From Candidatus Hydrothermarchaeota archaeon (GTDB lineage Archaea; Hydrothermarchaeota; Hydrothermarchaeia; Hydrothermarchaeales; WAQR01): a DNA stretch of 8,805 nt. The stretch covers positions 1 to 8,805 of the forward strand of contig WAQR01000069.1 of the NCBI GenBank assembly GCA_015520145.1. The letters are read 5' to 3'. Of the stretch, positions 1 to 5,330 are shown in pieces. The position numbers were made by a program, and so were the translations under genes. The stretch's first letter is position 1. Each line of letters opens with the position of its first letter. The notes beneath the pieces were generated by a model that saw nothing but the letters and a program-made list of their open reading frames with translations, was not told the DNA's origin and did not search any database.

Positions 1-357
1 GGGTTTGCACTACGAAACGTTACAGATATAAGAAAGACCTTAAAGGAGATGGCGCGGGTCGTAAAGAAGGGCGGAAGGGTCATATCCCTTGAGTTTTCGC
101 ATCCTAAAAACAGGGTCTTTAGGCGCGTTTACTACTTCTATTTTTCAAGGATTTTGCCGGTACTTGGAGGCATTGTATCCAGAAGAGATGCCTATTCATA
201 TCTGCCCTGGTCTGTGGTCAATTTTGTGTCAAGAGAACAGTTAAAAGAGATGATGGAAGAAGCGGGGCTGAATGATATAGAAATATATGACCTTACAGGT
301 GGGATTGTTGCGGTTCATATCGGTATCAAAAGAATAGATCATGACCGGGCAGTATAA
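1..357 (+). CDS. ubiE: UbiE/MenG-type quinone C-methyltransferase, C-terminal fragment
   Basis: The gene enters from the left edge; 118 codons are visible in frame 1, ending in TAA at 355-357. UbiE/MenG enzymes are SAM-dependent methyltransferases that methylate demethylmenaquinone or the equivalent benzoquinone late in quinone synthesis, in the cytoplasm at the membrane face. The fragment begins GFALRNVTDIRKTLKEMARV, which matches the family block G-[FL]-R-N-V-x-D followed by the E-M-x-R-V-x-K-x-G-G motif, and ends with LTGGIVAVHIGIK, matching the family's C-terminal L-T-G-G-I-V-A-x-H-x-G-x-K. The N-terminal SAM-binding half lies outside the window. The internal ATG at 49 is not the start, because conserved sequence continues upstream of it. 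In archaea this family can serve menaquinone synthesis, but generic methyltransferases resemble it, so the substrate is inferred. Confidence 0.88.
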   Translation, partial: GFALRNVTDIRKTLKEMARVVKKGGRVISLEFSHPKNRVFRRVYYFYFSRILPVLGGIVSRRDAYSYLPWSVVNFVSREQLKEMMEEAGLNDIEIYDLTGGIVAVHIGIKRIDHDRAV

Positions 358-365
358 GCAGTATC

Positions 366-442
366 GTTTGGAGAGGAGGAGGATGTGGAGTGTGGGGTGG
401 AGGGAAGTGGAGAGGTGTGTGGTTAAGATGAAAAAAGGGTTT
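366..442 (+). other. Cytosine-free, purine-rich tract downstream of ubiE
   Basis: These 77 bases contain no C on the + strand and are dominated by GGA, GTGG and GAGG steps. A 24-codon reading frame (ATG 383-385, TAA 455-457) lies largely inside, preceded by a perfect-looking GGAGGAGG. The peptide is low-complexity and Trp/Val/Arg-rich, so I do not call it a gene. The tract includes the left arm of the hairpin at 402-451. Confidence 0.5.
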
Positions 443-451
443 CCACTTCCC
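402..451 (+). terminator. Hairpin 3' of ubiE, possible terminator or transcript-stability element
   Basis: GGGAAGTGGA (402-411) is perfectly complementary to TCCACTTCCC (442-451), and a G-U and an A-U pair can extend it inward; the loop is about 30 nt or slightly less. It lies 45 nt beyond the ubiE stop. The sequence after it is pyrimidine-rich (aacctttctc) but has no long T run, so termination is only one reading. Confidence 0.4.
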
Positions 452-471
452 GGTTAACCTTTCTCATATAT

Positions 472-485
472 GTATATAAATATTT
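472..485 (+). promoter_or_regulatory. Archaeal box A (TATA) candidate for the Cys-rich protein gene
   Basis: GTATATAAATATTT fits the archaeal TATA box. A start site about 25 nt downstream (near 505) would give a leader of about 135 nt containing the repeats at 523-554 and the hairpin at 555-571. A second box-like sequence, TTTAAAAA at 599-606, could instead give a very short leader. Confidence 0.45.
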
Positions 486-522
486 CCATTTTCTGTTAGT
501 TGTGAATTTGCGTGCATTTGAA

Positions 523-554
523 CCCACCTAAATCCATCTAAGATCCGCCTAAAA
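523..554 (+). repeat. Three imperfect 10-11 bp tandem units in the leader region
   Basis: The units are CCCACCTAAA (523-532), TCCATCTAAGA (533-543) and TCCGCCTAAAA (544-554), with consensus YCCRYCTAARA; the first is one base short. They lie between the TATA box and the gene at 640, with roughly one helical turn per unit, as expected for stacked protein-binding sites. Confidence 0.5.
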
Positions 555-571
555 CCGAGTCGTCGATTCGG
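555..571 (+). other. Small hairpin in the leader of the Cys-rich protein gene
   Basis: CCGAGT (555-560) pairs with ATTCGG (566-571), including one G-U pair, around the loop CGTCG. It abuts the three tandem units directly. Its function is unknown; no riboswitch family was recognised. Confidence 0.35.
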
Positions 572-639
572 CTGGATGAGCGAGATACTGCTATCAGTTT
601 AAAAATTTTTTTGATGTGACCTATTTCCAGGTGTTTAGT

Positions 640-1170
640 ATGGCATGCAAACATCGAGATGACGAGAACTGTAAATTCAGCAAAAAGCCCTGTTTTGGAG
701 CAGTGTTTAATAGAGAAGAACAGATGTATGATATTGATGAGTGGCAGGAAAAACGATGTCCTAACTATGAGAGTGAGAATCCAGAAGAGGTCATATCAAG
801 CAGGAATGAATGGAATCTGAAAGAGGGTGAGGAGTATAGAACCGTGATTAGAATCTTCCGGGAAAACGAGCCGGAGGTCTGCGAAGATGGCGAATGCGTC
901 CCGAAATTTGAGAGGAGTGTCGAGGAGGATGCAGAGATTTTGGAATCCCTTCTAAACAGGAGGTTTGAGGACAAAATAAAGGTGGAAGGTATAAATATCT
1001 CTTCAGCGCGCATGGAGGAATTCCCTGAGATTGAAGAACTGATTGCAAAGGGTGTTGAGACACCGATTGGTACTATTGACGATGAATTGAAGTTTATAGG
1101 TGATATCCCTCTGGACATCCTGAAAACAGAACTGGTAAACAGGGGGTTCAAGCTGAGGGTCAGCTCCTGA
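640..1170 (+). CDS. Unrecognised Cys-rich protein with a thioredoxin-like C-terminal half
   Basis: I do not recognise a named family. I chose ATG 640 (176 aa) because AGGTG at 629-633 is correctly spaced before it; an in-frame GTG at 616 has no such site. The N-terminus carries C3, H5, C11, C18 and C40 (C-x7-C-x6-C-x21-CP), a spacing suggesting a bound metal or Fe-S cluster. After an acidic linker, the second half follows thioredoxin-fold order: strand TVIRIF (about 67-72), CEDGEC with C81 and C86, a long helix (about 93-111), strand IKVEGINI, a helix, the cis-proline-like VETP (about 139-142), strand TIDDELKFIG, then IP and a terminal helix. A CX4C motif in place of CXXC is unusual. There is no signal peptide or membrane segment, so it is probably cytoplasmic. 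Its 3' end overlaps the opposing gene by 11 bp. That it is protein-coding is likely; the fold is inference and any redox role is hypothetical. Confidence 0.75.
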   Translation: MACKHRDDENCKFSKKPCFGAVFNREEQMYDIDEWQEKRCPNYESENPEEVISSRNEWNLKEGEEYRTVIRIFRENEPEVCEDGECVPKFERSVEEDAEILESLLNRRFEDKIKVEGINISSARMEEFPEIEELIAKGVETPIGTIDDELKFIGDIPLDILKTELVNRGFKLRVSS

Positions 1171-2785
1171 ACCTTTTCCGTTTATAGCGGTACCCTTTAT
1201 AGTAGTACCTGTAAGCAGCCAGCGCACCGCCAAGTGTCAGGAGTGTGCCAAGCGGTGCAAACGGTATCGGTGGGACAGGTGGTTCAGGTGCATATGCCCC
1301 GCGTCCTTCGTTGCCTGATGTGTCCACGGCTGTGACCATGTACTGGTAGAGGTTGCCGTCATCAAATCCCGGGCCTGTTACGTAGGGCTGGATGTAGTTT
1401 GCCGCCACCGTGTCAATCAGGGTGTCAGTGCTTGCGTTGTCGTTCAGCCTCTGGTAGATGTTGAATTCTTTTAGATCTGGGTCAGGCGGGATTGTCCAGG
1501 ATACATTGAAGTAGTAGTCCAGACGCTGGATGACGGTTGTATTGACATCGCCTGGTGGGGTTGTGTCTCCTGTGAGGACAAGCGGGAGATAATCGATATT
1601 CGAACCGCCTGAAATATTGTAGGGCGTATCACCAAGCCCGTCACCATCTGTATCGCTCCCGCTGTAGTCAGAATAGTAATTCCCGCCAAGATACTGGCCG
1701 CCGCCGATGTTCGTGCCCGGGGTTTTGGTGATGTTCCAGGAGTTTGTGCCGTCGTCATAGGTGTTGTTTGTATTGTTGAGGAAGTTGTTGTAGATTGTGT
1801 TGTCAAATGACCCGGTGAGATAGATTCCCCAGGTATTGTGGGTTATGGTGTTGCCTTCTATAACTGTCAGGTCCTCGAAATCCATGCAGACCCCACAGTA
1901 GTTCCAGCGGATGGTGTTGCCGGATACGGTGTTGTTACTGGCAGGTATCTCGCCAGAGATATATATGCCCGCGTCTGAGTTGCTGGTTGCAGTATTATTG
2001 ATTATGATGTTGTGGCTTGAATACGAGATATCCATTCCAACCCAGCCGTTGTTTGATGCGGTATTGTTTGTAATTATGGTGTTGTTACTGGACTCGAGAG
2101 AGATTCCAGAGCCGTAGTAGTTGTTCGATGCAATATTGTTTGTGAGTGTGTTTCCGCTGGAAAAAAAAGTGAGAGTGATTCCATTCCAATTGTTCGATGC
2201 GTTGTTGTTGATTATGGTGTTATTGTCAGAGGAATCACTTACATAGATTCCGGTTCCGTGATTCGAGTTTGCGATATTGTTCTCCAGGGTGTTGCTGCTG
2301 GAAAAGAGGAGAGATATCCCGGCGTTCTCGTTCTCGAACACACTGTTATTAATTATGGTGATGTTATTGGATGAGTCCAGGTAGATTCCCTCGTAGAGGT
2401 TTGAGCTGGCGGTGACGTTTCTAATGCCTCCTGTGCTGTTGTCCACGGATTCATATATGATGCCGGTGTTCCAGTCGGTAACCGTAACGCCCTTCACCGT
2501 GACATTAACGAGGGGCAGACCAAATGTGCCGTGGACATAGATACCGGCGAAGCTAGAGTAATCATCCACGCCGTCCACGGTGTATCCAGCACCGTCCAGC
2601 ACGACGTCACTGCTGGTGATATTAATGCAGGTTGAAGCAGTGCTGTTTATTATGTTTGCTGTGAGGACGTAGACACCAGGGGATGCTATACCTGTGCATG
2701 AATTCACATAGGTCACTGCTCCCACACCCCCACTCAAAACTAGCAAGGATATCAAACACACAAGAGAAATCACAATTTTACCCAT
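1160..2785 (-). CDS. Secreted, membrane-anchored NosD-like beta-helix surface protein with FnIII-like domain
   Basis: This 541-residue protein starts at ATG 2785 with GGAGGT seven bases upstream (2793-2798). Residues 1-23 form a signal peptide ending VGA. Residues about 30-345 are PbH1-type repeats of a right-handed parallel beta-helix, with recurrent N-N-T-I-x-N-N and G-I-x-L/I steps. The block at about 364-401 (YLGGNYYSDY, then DTDGDGLGDTPYNI) is characteristic of archaeal NosD/CASH-domain proteins and contains an Asp-rich, probably calcium-binding loop. Residues about 408-495 resemble a fibronectin type III domain; a Pro-rich linker, a hydrophobic segment (about 507-525) and an Arg/Lys-rich tail follow. 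This predicts an extracellular protein held by a C-terminal anchor. I count about 20 N-X-S/T sequons. True NosD works in copper delivery to nitrous oxide reductase; nothing here supports that, so a cell-surface binding or structural role is more likely. Confidence 0.9.
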   Translation of the reverse strand: MGKIVISLVCLISLLVLSGGVGAVTYVNSCTGIASPGVYVLTANIINSTASTCINITSSDVVLDGAGYTVDGVDDYSSFAGIYVHGTFGLPLVNVTVKGVTVTDWNTGIIYESVDNSTGGIRNVTASSNLYEGIYLDSSNNITIINNSVFENENAGISLLFSSSNTLENNIANSNHGTGIYVSDSSDNNTIINNNASNNWNGITLTFFSSGNTLTNNIASNNYYGSGISLESSNNTIITNNTASNNGWVGMDISYSSHNIIINNTATSNSDAGIYISGEIPASNNTVSGNTIRWNYCGVCMDFEDLTVIEGNTITHNTWGIYLTGSFDNTIYNNFLNNTNNTYDDGTNSWNITKTPGTNIGGGQYLGGNYYSDYSGSDTDGDGLGDTPYNISGGSNIDYLPLVLTGDTTPPGDVNTTVIQRLDYYFNVSWTIPPDPDLKEFNIYQRLNDNASTDTLIDTVAANYIQPYVTGPGFDDGNLYQYMVTAVDTSGNEGRGAYAPEPPVPPIPFAPLGTLLTLGGALAAYRYYYKGYRYKRKRFRS

Positions 2786-2860
2786 AATATCTACCTCCAG
2801 TCACCTTCACTCTGATACAGGATATATAACCTTATATCTCCTTTTTATAGTTGATATTTT

Positions 2861-2887
2861 AATATATATATTTAACGCTATTTAACG
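2861..2887 (-). promoter_or_regulatory. Promoter region of the beta-helix gene: TATA-like stretch plus 10-bp direct repeat
   Basis: Read on the - strand, an ATATATATATT box (2861-2870) is preceded by two CGTTAAA copies exactly 10 bp apart (TTTAACG at 2871-2877 and 2881-2887 on the + strand). A TATA box with an adjacent helically phased repeat suggests an activator or TFB-recruiting site. A second AT-rich box, GGTTATATATC, lies nearer the gene at 2821-2831, so the actual start site is unresolved. Confidence 0.4.
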
Positions 2888-2983
2888 TAAGACCACCCAT
2901 CTTCATATCTCATCAAGTAATTGAAATTATAACCCGTACGAATATTAATCTTCCTGTTTTAGGAAACACTGCTTGTATGATAA

Positions 2984-2995
2984 AAAAACTTATCT
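2984..2995 (+). promoter_or_regulatory. Candidate box A for tRNA-Phe
   Basis: AAAAAACTTATC resembles the archaeal box A and lies about 45 bp before the mature tRNA 5' end, implying a short trimmed leader. GTTAATTTTA (3003-3012), closer to the tRNA, is an alternative. Confidence 0.3.
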
Positions 2996-3036
2996 ACTAG
3001 GACGTTAATTTTAGTTGATATAGGGTTGATAATAGC

Positions 3037-3108
3037 GGAGTAGTAGCTCAGTGGGAGAGCGCTCGGCTGAAGACCGAGTGGTCACGAGTTCGAATCTCGT
3101 CTACTCCA
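3037..3108 (+). tRNA. tRNA-Phe (anticodon GAA)
   Basis: A complete cloverleaf can be drawn: acceptor GGAGTAG (3037-3043) with CTACTCC (3101-3107), D stem GCTC/GAGC, anticodon stem CTCGG/CCGAG around the loop CTGAAGA, and T stem ACGAG/CTCGT around the loop TTCGAAT. The anticodon GAA reads Phe codons, and the anticodon arm matches that usual in archaeal tRNA-Phe. All stems are perfectly Watson-Crick paired. The discriminator base is A (3108), and CCA is not encoded, so it must be added enzymatically. There is no intron. It stands alone between oppositely oriented protein genes. Confidence 0.96.
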
Positions 3109-3210
3109 CTTCTCCACCTTCCAGCACCGTTTTAAAAGAACTGTATGTAAAATTAAAATTTTATTAGGATTTTTCTAAAATAGCTTTTATATATCTGGAG
3201 GTCTGTTAGA

Positions 3211-3261
3211 ATTGTATAATTTCGTTGGGGGAGGGGGCCCACCATCCAACTTTTATACAAT
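3211..3261. repeat. 51-bp interrupted inverted repeat with G-rich core
   Basis: ATTGTATAA (3211-3219) is the exact reverse complement of TTATACAAT (3253-3261). Inside, GTTGG (3224-3228) pairs with CCAAC (3246-3250), and the core contains G5-A-G5 followed by CCC. It lies between the tRNA and the convergent 3' end of the epimerase gene. It could be a bidirectional terminator, a protein site or the remnant of a small element; no ORF lies inside it and no flanking target duplication is evident. Confidence 0.5.
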
Positions 3262-3267
3262 GACTGT

Positions 3268-3289
3268 ATGACATAGGCATGACACAGGA
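3268..3289. repeat. Two imperfect 11-bp tandem units
   Basis: ATGACATAGGC (3268-3278) is followed directly by ATGACACAGGA (3279-3289), matching at 9 of 11 positions. It lies between the inverted repeat and the epimerase stop. Confidence 0.45.
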
Positions 3290-3298
3290 GTTATGGCA

Positions 3299-3320
3299 GT
3301 TAAACTATCGTTAAACTATC
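3299..3320. repeat. Perfect 11-bp tandem duplication at the epimerase 3' end
   Basis: GTTAAACTATC occurs twice in immediate succession (3299-3309, 3310-3320). The second copy overlaps the epimerase stop codon; on the - strand the gene ends TGA TAG, a double stop partly supplied by the repeat. It looks like a recent slippage duplication. Confidence 0.65.
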
Positions 3321-4233
3321 AGGTGGCCAGACTTTTGACAAACTTCTCAATCCCTTCCCTGATATTTGTCCTGGGATTCCAGCCAAGGTCTCTGACTGCT
3401 TTTTTGATGTCCAGGCAGATCTTATATACCTCGCCTTTCACAGGCGGGCCGTATTTTGGTGTTATATCGACGTCAAGCGTTTCTTTGAGTACATTGAATA
3501 TCTCGTTTACCGAGGTCTCTTTTCCAAACCCGATATTGAATACGTCACAACTGAGCCTGCTGTTCATTGCAAGAAGATTTGCCTCTGCCACATCGCCCAC
3601 GTAGACAAAATCTCTTGTCTGCGTACCATCGCCGAATATCGTTGGCGTCTCTCTGGCCTTCATCTTGTTTGCGAATATGGCCACTACCCCCGCTTCTCCA
3701 AACGGATCCTGTCTTGGACCATAGACGTTGCCGTATCTTAGCACCACAAAGTCCAGGTCGTGGACAGCATGGTAGAAGTCCAGGTATTTCTCAACAGAAT
3801 ATTTTGATGCACCATAAGGACAGAGCGGGGATACAGGATGCCCCTCGTCTACAGGGAGATATTCAGGCTCTCCATAGACCGCGCCGCCAGAAGATGCATA
3901 AACAACCTTTTTTACGCCAAAGTCTTTACAGCATTCCAGTAGCCTAATCGAACCGATTATATTTATGCTGGCGTCGAATACCGGGTCTGTGATAGATTTT
4001 CTTACATCTATCTGTGCAGCCTGGTGCAGGACAGATTCAATGTCCTCTTTTTTGAAGATGTCTGTGAGGTCGTCGGTTATATCTCTCTGGTAGAAGGTTG
4101 CATTTTCATTGATGTTTTTAATATTCCCTGTAGAAAGGTTGTCCAGCACCACGACATCATAACCTTCAGCGATGAGCATATCAACTATATTCGATCCGAT
4201 AAAACCCGCGCCGCCTGTCACCAGTACACTCAT
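3319..4233 (-). CDS. UDP-glucose 4-epimerase-like extended SDR (NAD-dependent epimerase/dehydratase)
   Basis: This protein of about 304 residues interconverts UDP-hexose C4 epimers if it behaves like its closest-looking relatives, the archaeal GalE-type enzymes. With ATG 4233 as start, the NAD-binding GGAGFIG is at 7-13, the adenosine-binding Asp is near 31, the catalytic Ser lies in YASSGGAVYG (about 112-121), and the YGASK motif gives Tyr140 and Lys144. FGDGTQTRDFVYVGDVA (about 200-216) is a conserved nucleotide-sugar block. Length and motifs are complete. ATG 4233 shares one base with the upstream stop (TGATG) and has GGGGGA four bases upstream; a GTG one codon earlier (4236) is less well placed. 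The overlap implies translational coupling to the decarboxylase-like gene. Substrate among UDP-Glc, UDP-GlcNAc or their uronic acids cannot be fixed from motifs. Confidence 0.88.
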   Translation of the reverse strand: MSVLVTGGAGFIGSNIVDMLIAEGYDVVVLDNLSTGNIKNINENATFYQRDITDDLTDIFKKEDIESVLHQAAQIDVRKSITDPVFDASINIIGSIRLLECCKDFGVKKVVYASSGGAVYGEPEYLPVDEGHPVSPLCPYGASKYSVEKYLDFYHAVHDLDFVVLRYGNVYGPRQDPFGEAGVVAIFANKMKARETPTIFGDGTQTRDFVYVGDVAEANLLAMNSRLSCDVFNIGFGKETSVNEIFNVLKETLDVDITPKYGPPVKGEVYKICLDIKKAVRDLGWNPRTNIREGIEKFVKSLAT

Positions 4234-5258
4234 CACATTCCCCCGGTTTTAAATGCATTGATTGTTTTCAAAAGCCCCTCTTTGAGTCCAACTTTTGGCT
4301 GCCATTTTAATAATCTTTTAGCTTTTGATATGTCTGGACACCTCCTTTTCGGGTCGTCCACGGGTAGAGGATGGAAGGTTATGTCTGAAGACGAGCCTGT
4401 CAGCTCTTTGACCATCAAGGCCAGGTCAAGTATTGTCCTTTCTTTATCGTTTCCGATATTTACGACCTCGCCACTGGCTTTGTCGGTTGATGCCAGTCTC
4501 AGTATCCCTTCGACCTGGTCAGTGATATATGTAAATGATCTTGTCTGCGTGCCGTCACCAAAGACCGTTATCGGGTCGTTGTTTAAAGCCTGCTCGATGA
4601 ACCTTGGAACGACTCTTCCGTATATGTCGTCGGCCCTCATCTTCGGGCCATAGGTGTTGAATATCCTGACCATCCTCGTGTCCATGCCGTGCTGGCTCCT
4701 GTATGCCATCACAAATGCCTCGCCTGCCCGTTTTGCCTCGTCATAGCAGCTCCTTGGACCTACGGGGTTTACATTTCCGTTGTAGGTTTCTGGGGTCGGG
4801 ACGAATCTCTGGTCAGGGTCTCCGTATACTTCGCTTGTGGAGGTATAAAGAAATTTTGCACCGTGCTTTTTGGCAATCCCCAGTGCGACCCAGATGCCGA
4901 GTGTGTTGGCCTTTAATATCTGTATCGGGAATTTGTCAAACTCAAACGGCGATGCCCGGCTTGCCATGTGCATTACAATATCAAGCTTTTTGTCTATCCT
5001 GATTGGTTTTGAGATGTCGTGTTTAATAAAGGTGAAGTCCTCATCACTCTCAAGATGAGAGATATTGTCTTTGAGTCCACTTGCAAAGTTGTCCAGACAT
5101 ATCACGCGGGCGCCCAGGTTTAACAGGGTTTCACATGTCCATGAGCCAATAAAACCCGCGCCGCCTGTTATGAGAACTGTCATGCCCTCAAGTGTCAGCC
5201 CATCTTTTTTTAGGCTGTTGCATATGTCTATAATTCCGCTGTCAGTATCCCTGTCCAA
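4233..5258 (-). CDS. UDP-glucuronate decarboxylase-like extended SDR (UXS family)
   Basis: UXS enzymes oxidise, decarboxylate and re-reduce UDP-glucuronate to UDP-xylose using bound NAD. From the TTG start at 5258 (341 aa), GGAGFIG is at 32-38, the catalytic T-S-E lies in YTSTSEVYGDP (T141, E143), and GPRSCYDEAKRAGE carries Tyr172 and Lys176. RIFNTYGPKM, GRVVPRFI, FGDGTQTRSFTYI and the C-terminal HPLPVDDPKRRCPDISKAK, a UXS-like signature, follow. TTG is chosen because GAGGA (5265-5269) sits six bases before it; ATG 5183 would give the usual length of about 316 residues but has GAGGG only one base away. The alternative adds a 25-residue N-terminal extension of unknown role. dTDP-glucose or GDP-mannose dehydratases are related alternatives, but the S-C-Y-D-E-x-K motif argues for UXS. 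The gene couples to the downstream epimerase gene. Confidence 0.85.
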   Translation of the reverse strand: MDRDTDSGIIDICNSLKKDGLTLEGMTVLITGGAGFIGSWTCETLLNLGARVICLDNFASGLKDNISHLESDEDFTFIKHDISKPIRIDKKLDIVMHMASRASPFEFDKFPIQILKANTLGIWVALGIAKKHGAKFLYTSTSEVYGDPDQRFVPTPETYNGNVNPVGPRSCYDEAKRAGEAFVMAYRSQHGMDTRMVRIFNTYGPKMRADDIYGRVVPRFIEQALNNDPITVFGDGTQTRSFTYITDQVEGILRLASTDKASGEVVNIGNDKERTILDLALMVKELTGSSSDITFHPLPVDDPKRRCPDISKAKRLLKWQPKVGLKEGLLKTINAFKTGGM

Positions 5259-5319
5259 GTGAATTCCTCATAATAGATTTTCACAATGAGGCAGTTGTTC
5301 TCTTTCAACTTAAAAACCT

Positions 5320-5330
5320 TTCTTATATTT
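5320..5330 (-). promoter_or_regulatory. Possible internal promoter of the two sugar-nucleotide genes
   Basis: On the - strand, AAATATAAGAA resembles box A and overlaps the end of the radical SAM gene, about 65 nt before the TTG start. The 71-bp gap also holds GGTTTTTAAG. The SDR pair may therefore be transcribed on its own as well as by read-through. Confidence 0.35.

Noticed and set aside
383..457. 24-codon frame with strong Shine-Dalgarno sequence
   Set aside because: The purine-rich tract generates GGAGG by composition, the peptide has no recognisable feature, and the frame spans the hairpin arms. It is kept only as part of a finding.
765..1151. 128-codon - strand frame opposite the Cys-rich gene
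   Set aside because: Ser/Pro-rich translation typical of an antisense shadow; the + strand gene has a ribosome site and ordered Cys and fold motifs.
1471..1806. 111-codon - strand frame inside the surface-protein gene
   Set aside because: Thr/Ser-rich low-complexity product of reading the Asn-rich repeats in another frame.
1850..2650. Repeated motifs that could suggest a CRISPR or satellite array
   Set aside because: The repeats are degenerate, in frame with the beta-helix coils and without uniform spacers; they reflect protein repeats.
3037..3320. Integrated element at tRNA-Phe
   Set aside because: No integrase, no duplicated tRNA 3' end and no foreign gene is present; only short repeats are seen.
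3293..3604. 103-codon + strand frame over the epimerase 3' end
   Set aside because: Antisense to a complete SDR gene with all catalytic motifs; no ribosome site or family resemblance.
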